A stretch of DNA of 64,000 bases from Martinezella lusitana. GTDB taxonomy: Bacteria; Pseudomonadota; Alphaproteobacteria; Rhizobiales; Rhizobiaceae. Under the pieces are notes generated by a model. That model did not search any database. It had not been told where the DNA came from and saw nothing but the letters and a program-made list of their open reading frames with translations. Position 1 is the stretch's first letter, and each line of letters starts with the position of its first letter. The stretch spans positions 1-64,000 of the forward strand of contig NZ_FMAF01000013.1 in the NCBI RefSeq assembly GCF_900094565.1. The letters are read 5' to 3'. Made by a program: the position numbers and the translations under genes. This document shows, in pieces, positions 59,314 through 64,000 of the stretch.

Positions 59314-59413
59314 AGCGGTTACGCGTTTCACGGAATCGCCCGACCGCTCTATGCTATTGTTTTTACGCAATTCCGGACGGAAAACCGCTACGCACTTTCC
59401 TGGAATTGCTCTA
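59311..59413. repeat. Rhizobial intergenic mosaic-type repeat (RIME-like)
   Basis: Two consecutive palindromes: AGAGCGGT (59312-59319) with ACCGCTCT (59343-59350), and GCAATTCC (59367-59374) with GGAATTGC (59402-59409), joined by TATTGTTTTTACG. Their order and the word TTCCGGACGGAAAACCGCT resemble the widely dispersed RIME elements of Rhizobium genomes, from memory. It contains the GT39-like stop codon and can act as transcription terminator between convergent genes. Confidence 0.7.
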
Positions 59414-59665
59414 ATCGCGAATGACAGGCACGCGCGGGCAAAGCCCCCAGCCGAGACCCGGCATCTCCGTGAAAACGACGCCGCCTTCCTCGAAGGCGAG
59501 GCGCAGTTGTGCCTCGGTCGCCCGGTGGATTTCGTGATGGCCGCCTTCATAGTCGCGTATCGTGCTTCGCGATACGCCAGCCTTCTCCGCTATGTCCGAT
59601 TGAGTCCAATCGAGCAGGCCACGTGCCGCGCGACACAGCGCCGGGGTCAGAATCATTGGTTTCAT
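59411..59665 (-). CDS. Small XRE-type helix-turn-helix regulator
   Basis: 84 residues (81 if the ATG at 59656, with AAGG nine bases upstream, is used). HTH: RGLLDWTQSDIAEKAGVSRS, TIRDYEGGHHEIHRAT. The C-terminal LRLAFEEGGVVFTEMPGLGW is common to a family of short alphaproteobacterial XRE proteins. It is divergent from the antiporter gene with about 95 bases between the starts, so it may regulate that gene or itself. Confidence 0.88.
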   Translation of the reverse strand: MKPMILTPALCRAARGLLDWTQSDIAEKAGVSRSTIRDYEGGHHEIHRATEAQLRLAFEEGGVVFTEMPGLGWGLCPRVPVIRD

Positions 59666-59758
59666 GCCTTGATTCACGATCAAAAACCAACCATATTGGT
59701 CAACATAAACCAAATTATAGCATAATCGCACAGGATTTCCAGCATCGAGGAGACGGCA

Positions 59759-61618
59759 ATGCCACATGACACGCCCTTGATTTCGACCATCGTCATAGGC
59801 CTTGTCCTGGCATTCATCCTCGGCGCCATCGCCAACCGGTTCAAACTGCCGCCGCTGGTGGGATATCTCATCGCCGGCGTGCTGGCCGGCCCGCATACGC
59901 CGGGCTTCGTTGCCGACCAGAACCTCGCGCCGGAACTGGCGGAAATCGGCGTCATCCTTCTGATGTTCGGCGTCGGCCTGCATTTCTCGCTGAAGGATCT
60001 CCTGTCGGTGCGCGGCATCGCCGTTCCCGGCGCAATCGTCCAGATAGGCTTTGCCACCCTGCTCGGCTGGGGCCTCGGCACACTGATGGGATGGCCACTC
60101 GGCGGCAGCCTGGTGTTCGGCCTTGCGCTTTCGGTCGCTTCGACGGTTGTGCTTCTGAAAGCCCTGCAGGAGCGGCGGCTGGTCGAGACCGAGCGGGGCA
60201 AGATCGCAGTCGGCTGGCTGATCGTCGAAGACCTCGCGATGGTTCTGGCTCTCGTGCTCATTCCGGCCGCGGCCAGCATTTCCGGTAACGGCCACGGCAG
60301 CGTCGAACCGCTGTCAGCCGGCTTGAGCCGGCTGCTCGGCCTCGATCTCGGCATCACCGGCATCATCGGGGTGACGCTGCTCAAGGTCGCGGCTTTCGTC
60401 GGCCTCATGCTGGTTGTCGGGCGCCGGGTCATTCCCTGGATCCTCCACCGCATCGCTCACACCGGTTCGCGCGAACTTTTCCGCCTCGGCGTCCTCGCCA
60501 TCGCGCTCGGTGTCGCCTTTGGCGCGGCAAAGCTCTTCGGCGTCTCGCTCGCGCTCGGCGCCTTCTTCGCCGGCATGATCCTTTCGGAAAGCGAGCTCAG
60601 CCACAGGGCAGCACAGGAAAGCCTGCCGCTGCGCGATGCCTTCGCCGTGCTCTTCTTCGTTTCCGTCGGCATGCTGTTCGACCCCAATATCCTGATCGAT
60701 AATCCGCTGCCGTTGCTTGCGACCGTATTCATCATCGTCATCGGCAAATCGGTCGCCTCGTTCGTTATCGTGCTCGCCTTCCGCAAGCCGATGAGTACGG
60801 CATTGATCATCTCCGCCAGTCTGGCGCAGATCGGCGAATTCTCCTTTATCCTCGCTGCCCTCGGCGTCGAACTCGGTCTGCTGCCGAGCGAAGGGCGCGA
60901 CCTCATTCTCGGCGGCGCGATCATCTCGATCATCCTGAACCCTCTTGCCTTCATCGCCTGCGACTGGCTGCGCAAGATGCTGGACGCCAGGCGGCAGGGC
61001 GGCGAGACACCCGAAAGCGGAGAGCAGGCGGCTGTGCAGGCCGATAAGGCGGCGACCGTCGAGCCATCGCCCATTCCTGCCGAACAGCCAGCTGCCGCCG
61101 AAGTCGATGAAGAGTTGCGCAGGGTCACCATGACCGGTCACGCCGTGCTGATAGGCTATGGCCGGGTCGGCAGCATCGTCGGCGAGAATCTGAAATCGTC
61201 TGCTACGCCCTTCGTCGTCATCGAGGATTCCGAAAAGCGGATCGGCGAGCTCAAGCAGGCAGGGATCGAAGCGATCTACGGCAATGCCGCCTCGGCGCTG
61301 GTGCTGGGATATGCCAATATCGCCGCAGCCCGCAGCCTGGTCATCGCCATTCCCAACGCATTCGAAGCCTGCAGCATCGCCGAGCAGGCTCGGGCGATCA
61401 ACCCTCCGCTGCTGATCGTCGCACGGGCGCATTCCGATATCGAGATCGACGTGCTGAAGCAATACGGCGCCGATACCGTCATCATGGGAGAGCGAGAAAT
61501 CGCGCTTGGCATGGTTGACCGGCTCGCGCAAGTGCATCATGACAGGCCGCACTATGAAGACGCGGAGCGTCCTGATATCATGACCGAACCGCCGGAGCCC
61601 GCGCCGGCAAAGGAATGA
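59759..61618 (+). CDS. YbaL/KefB-type monovalent cation:proton antiporter with RCK/TrkA-N domain
   Basis: 619 residues; ATG with GGAG six bases upstream. Residues 1-395 hold about 12-13 membrane helices of the CPA2 family (KLPPLVGYLIAGVLAGPHTP, LAEIGVILLMFGVGLHFSLK, ALSVASTVVLLKALQERRLV). A Glu/Ala/Pro-rich linker follows, then a Rossmann TrkA-N domain at about 455-590 (HAVLIGYGRVGSIVGENLKS). It probably exchanges K+ or Na+ for H+ under nucleotide control. The domain order fits YbaL better than KefB/KefC because no quinone-oxidoreductase partner is adjacent. Confidence 0.9.
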   Translation: MPHDTPLISTIVIGLVLAFILGAIANRFKLPPLVGYLIAGVLAGPHTPGFVADQNLAPELAEIGVILLMFGVGLHFSLKDLLSVRGIAVPGAIVQIGFATLLGWGLGTLMGWPLGGSLVFGLALSVASTVVLLKALQERRLVETERGKIAVGWLIVEDLAMVLALVLIPAAASISGNGHGSVEPLSAGLSRLLGLDLGITGIIGVTLLKVAAFVGLMLVVGRRVIPWILHRIAHTGSRELFRLGVLAIALGVAFGAAKLFGVSLALGAFFAGMILSESELSHRAAQESLPLRDAFAVLFFVSVGMLFDPNILIDNPLPLLATVFIIVIGKSVASFVIVLAFRKPMSTALIISASLAQIGEFSFILAALGVELGLLPSEGRDLILGGAIISIILNPLAFIACDWLRKMLDARRQGGETPESGEQAAVQADKAATVEPSPIPAEQPAAAEVDEELRRVTMTGHAVLIGYGRVGSIVGENLKSSATPFVVIEDSEKRIGELKQAGIEAIYGNAASALVLGYANIAAARSLVIAIPNAFEACSIAEQARAINPPLLIVARAHSDIEIDVLKQYGADTVIMGEREIALGMVDRLAQVHHDRPHYEDAERPDIMTEPPEPAPAKE

Positions 61619-61633
61619 AGGCATCTTTTACCG

Positions 61634-62053
61634 TTGAACCCGCTCGAATTCGGCGCCGCCGACAGCGAAGATAAGGACAACAGGACGCACCGCGCCGGAG
61701 CGCGCGTGATCGCCTCGCTGTTCCTCGCCTTCTTCGCTTATCTCGGGCTGGCGCTTGGCGGCGGCATCAACCTTGCCGCTCGCTCGGATGCAGATGCGCT
61801 TTCTTCCGGTAAGGACAATCAACCCCTTTACCTTTCGCTGCGGGACCCGGTTCGCGGCATGGTGGTCGCCGATCGCACGGCTCTGCCGAAAGCCACCTGG
61901 CATGATATTGGGCCCGCGACGCTCGCGACCGCTCCATCGTTCCGACTTCTCATCGATCTCTGGCAGCCGCGCGATCGCAATGACGTCACGCAGCCTGAAA
62001 TCCTGGCATTTCGCGCCTATCTCGCGCGCGCCCCGCCGGTCGGCCTCATCTGA
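61634..62053 (+). CDS. Small membrane-anchored protein of unknown function
   Basis: 139 residues from a TTG at 61634 without a convincing ribosome site; a GTG about 24 codons in is an alternative. One membrane helix (VIASLFLAFFAYLGLALGGG) is followed by a polar domain (QPLYLSLRDPVRGMVVADRT, SFRLLIDLWQPRDRNDV). No domain is recognised. It lies between the antiporter and secDF, 16 bases after the former, so co-transcription with it is likely. Confidence 0.5.
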   Translation: MNPLEFGAADSEDKDNRTHRAGARVIASLFLAFFAYLGLALGGGINLAARSDADALSSGKDNQPLYLSLRDPVRGMVVADRTALPKATWHDIGPATLATAPSFRLLIDLWQPRDRNDVTQPEILAFRAYLARAPPVGLI

Positions 62054-62099
62054 CCGGTTAACGCGCCCTTTGGCGCATTCCCCGACATGACCTACGTCC

Positions 62100-62120
62100 G
62101 CCAGCGGCACCACCGCTGGC
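62100..62120 (+). promoter_or_regulatory. Hairpin upstream of secDF
   Basis: Perfect 8-bp stem GCCAGCGG / CCGCTGGC with a 5-base loop, ending 15 bases before the secDF ribosome site (AAGGA at 62135-62139). It may terminate the upstream unit or lie in the secDF leader. Confidence 0.4.
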
Positions 62121-62147
62121 ATCAGCGTATTTCCAAGGATAATACCC

Positions 62148-64000
62148 ATGCGCACTTCACCATGGCTGGTGGCACTCTACTCGGTGATCATCGTGCTTGG
62201 CATTCTCGTTGCCTTGCCGAACGTACTTCCGCAGTCGGCTCTCAGCAAAATCCCAAACTGGCTGCCGCATAGCCAGGTACCGCTCGGCCTCGACCTTCGC
62301 GGCGGCTCCTATCTCGTCCTCGAAGTCGACGAGAAGGACCTGACGAATGGCCGGCTGCAATCGCTGCAGCAGGATTCGCGCCGCGTTCTGCGCGACAAGA
62401 ACATCCAGACCCGCTCGATCATCCGCAACGGCAACCAGGTCGTCGTAACACTCACCGATCCCACGCAAAGCGGCGATGCGGTGACGCAGTTGCAGACGCT
62501 TGCCAACACGGTCACCTCGGGCCTCTCCGCCGGCCAGTCAGACCTGACGATCGCCCCGAACGGCGGCACGATCACTATGTCCTTCTCGCAGGCCGGTATC
62601 GCCAGCAATGTCGATTCCGCCGTCCAGCAGAGCCTTGAAGTCATCCGCAAGCGCGTCGACCAAGTGGGCGTTGCCGAACCGACCATCCAGCGCGTCGGCC
62701 CGAACCGCGTTCTCGTGCAGCTTCCGGGCGCACAGGACCCGTCGCGCCTGCGCGAGCTGCTCGGCTCGACCGCGAAGATGTCCTTCCACCTGCTTGCCGA
62801 CAATGCCGATCCGAACAATCCCGGTCCCGGCGTCACGATCCTCAAGGATGAGCAGGGCAACAGCTATCCGGTCCTCGACCGTATCGAACTGTCCGGCGAC
62901 CGCCTGACGGACGCCCGCGTGAGCTTCGATCCGAACACGCATGAGCCGCTCGTCACCTTCCGTTTCGACAGCGCCGGTGCCAACCGCTTTGCCGAAATCA
63001 CCCGCGAAAATGTCGGCAAGCCTTTCGCCATCGTCCTCGACAACAAGGTGCTGAGTGCACCGAATATTCGTGAGCCGATCACCGGAGGTTCGGGCCAGAT
63101 CTCCGGCAACTTCACCGCCGACAGCGCTACCACGCTCGCAGCCCTGCTGCGCGCCGGCGCGCTCCCGGCCAAATTGACCGTCATCGAAGAACGCACCGTC
63201 GGCGCTGACCTCGGCGCCGATGCGATCCAGAAGGGCATCTATAGCGGCCTGGTAGGCTTCGTCTTGGTTGCCGCCTTCATCTTCGTGCTTTATGGCGCCT
63301 GGGGCATTCTCGCGAATTTTGCACTGCTCGTTCACACGATCCTGACCTTCTCGGCCCTGACGCTGGTCGGCGCCACGCTGACGCTGCCCGGCATCGCCGG
63401 CATCGTCCTCGGTATCGGCCTTGCGGTTGATGCCAACGTTCTCATCAACGAGCGTATCCGCGAAGAAACCCGCAAGGGCCGCGGCGCCTTCGCCGCCATC
63501 GATAACGGCTTCAAGAAGGCTTATTCGACGATTATCGACGGCAATATGACGGCCCTGATCGCGGCCGCCATCCTGTTCTACTTTGGCTCCGGCCCGGTTC
63601 GCGGCTTTGCCGTGACCATGGGGCTCGGCCTCATTATCTCGATGTTCACCTCCGTCGCCTTCGTGCGCGTCGTGATGATCGCCATCACCCGTCGCCGCAA
63701 GCTGAAGGTGCTCAACATCAGGCCGCTGATCCCCTTCAGCCCCTATGACAGGCACATTCACTTCATGAAGGCCCGCTTCTTTGGCGTCACCGTCTCGGCG
63801 ATCCTGTCGATCGCCTCGGTGGTGCTATTCATCCATCCAGGCCTCAACTACGGCGTCGATTTCCGCGGCGGCATCCAGATGTCGGTCAAGACCAAGGACG
63901 CGGCCGACTTGTCGACGTTCCGCCAGGGGCTGAACACACTCGGCCTCGGCGAAATCTCACTGCAGTCTTTCGGCGACAACAACAGCATCCTTGTCCGCGC
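62148..64000 (+). CDS. secDF: SecDF fusion protein-export membrane protein (3' end outside window)
   Basis: 617 codons visible; starts at ATG 62148 with AAGGA eight bases upstream. SecD part: first helix (LVALYSVIIVLGILVALPNV), QVPLGLDLRGGSYLVLEVDE, P1 periplasmic domain, LNNKV-like IVLDNKVLSAPNIREPITGG, then GLVLGIGLAVDANVLINERI-type segment (GIAGIVLGIGLAVDANVLIN, ERIREETRKG). The frame continues into a SecF start (FFGVTVSAILSIASVVLFIH, GLNYGVDFRGGIQM), so secD and secF are fused. It uses the proton gradient to finish protein translocation through SecYEG. Confidence 0.96.
   Translation, partial: MRTSPWLVALYSVIIVLGILVALPNVLPQSALSKIPNWLPHSQVPLGLDLRGGSYLVLEVDEKDLTNGRLQSLQQDSRRVLRDKNIQTRSIIRNGNQVVVTLTDPTQSGDAVTQLQTLANTVTSGLSAGQSDLTIAPNGGTITMSFSQAGIASNVDSAVQQSLEVIRKRVDQVGVAEPTIQRVGPNRVLVQLPGAQDPSRLRELLGSTAKMSFHLLADNADPNNPGPGVTILKDEQGNSYPVLDRIELSGDRLTDARVSFDPNTHEPLVTFRFDSAGANRFAEITRENVGKPFAIVLDNKVLSAPNIREPITGGSGQISGNFTADSATTLAALLRAGALPAKLTVIEERTVGADLGADAIQKGIYSGLVGFVLVAAFIFVLYGAWGILANFALLVHTILTFSALTLVGATLTLPGIAGIVLGIGLAVDANVLINERIREETRKGRGAFAAIDNGFKKAYSTIIDGNMTALIAAAILFYFGSGPVRGFAVTMGLGLIISMFTSVAFVRVVMIAITRRRKLKVLNIRPLIPFSPYDRHIHFMKARFFGVTVSAILSIASVVLFIHPGLNYGVDFRGGIQMSVKTKDAADLSTFRQGLNTLGLGEISLQSFGDNNSILVR

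Noticed and set aside
1..64000. CRISPR arrays, tRNA or rRNA genes, insertion sequences, prophage
   Set aside because: No repeat-spacer array, no tRNA-like cloverleaf or rRNA segment noticed, and no transposase or integrase frame in the window.

Overview
The window is chromosomal DNA of an alphaproteobacterium of the family Rhizobiaceae (Rhizobium, Sinorhizobium or Agrobacterium group). Evidence for this: a high-GC sequence; a single contiguous flagellar-chemotaxis regulon in the order known from Sinorhizobium meliloti (icpA, cheS-Y1-A-W-R-B-Y2-D-T, fliF, visN/visR, flhB, fliG/N/M, motA, the flg/fli/mot block, flagellins, motBC-fliK, rem, flgEKL-flaF-flbT-flgD-fliQ-flhA-fliR); the Rhizobiaceae-specific genes motC, motE, visN, visR and rem; and a rhizobial-type intergenic palindromic repeat. 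The species cannot be fixed from the sequence alone.

Layout. 1-3.8 kb (minus): 3' truncated folD, a Wzz/GumC-type chain-length protein without a kinase domain, and a WecG/TagA/CpsF glycosyltransferase. 4.0-14.5 kb (minus): hook/export operon flgE-flgK-flgL-flaF-flbT-flgD-fliQ-flhA-fliR, followed by four small poorly annotated genes that I read as FliJ-like, FlgJ-like rod-binding, FlgN-like and a membrane-anchored FliL-like protein. 14.8-15.5 kb: rem, the late-class activator, with a CtrA-like box upstream. 15.8-21.3 kb (minus): FliH-like gene, motB, motC, fliK and a lytic transglycosylase. 21.5-30.2 kb: three flagellin genes on the minus strand interleaved with three plus-strand accessory genes (PLP-dependent decarboxylase, TPR/ATP-grasp-like protein, SPINDLY/OGT-type glycosyltransferase). 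30.2-39.4 kb (minus): flgF-fliI-orf-flgB-flgC-fliE-flgG-flgA-flgI-motE-flgH-fliL-fliP. 39.6-44.7 kb (plus): motA-fliM-fliN-fliG, an intrinsic terminator, flhB and a conserved unknown gene. 44.8-46.3 kb (minus): visN-visR. 46.8-57.2 kb (minus): the chemotaxis operon from icpA through cheT to fliF. 57.5-64 kb (plus, mostly): a possible 37-residue membrane peptide, a GT39-like glycosyltransferase, an XRE regulator (minus), a YbaL/KefB antiporter, a small membrane protein, and secDF running off the window.

Working together: VisN/VisR (master activator) and Rem (downstream activator) are expected to switch on basal body, motor, hook and flagellin genes. IcpA and the Che proteins control the CheY response regulators, which act on the FliG/M/N switch. 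MotA/MotB with MotC and MotE form the rhizobial speed-controlled stator system. The three plus-strand genes among the flagellins are not part of the S. meliloti core order as I recall it. They are the most interesting part of the window: a candidate filament glycosylation gene and a two-gene decarboxylase/ATP-grasp operon of unknown product.
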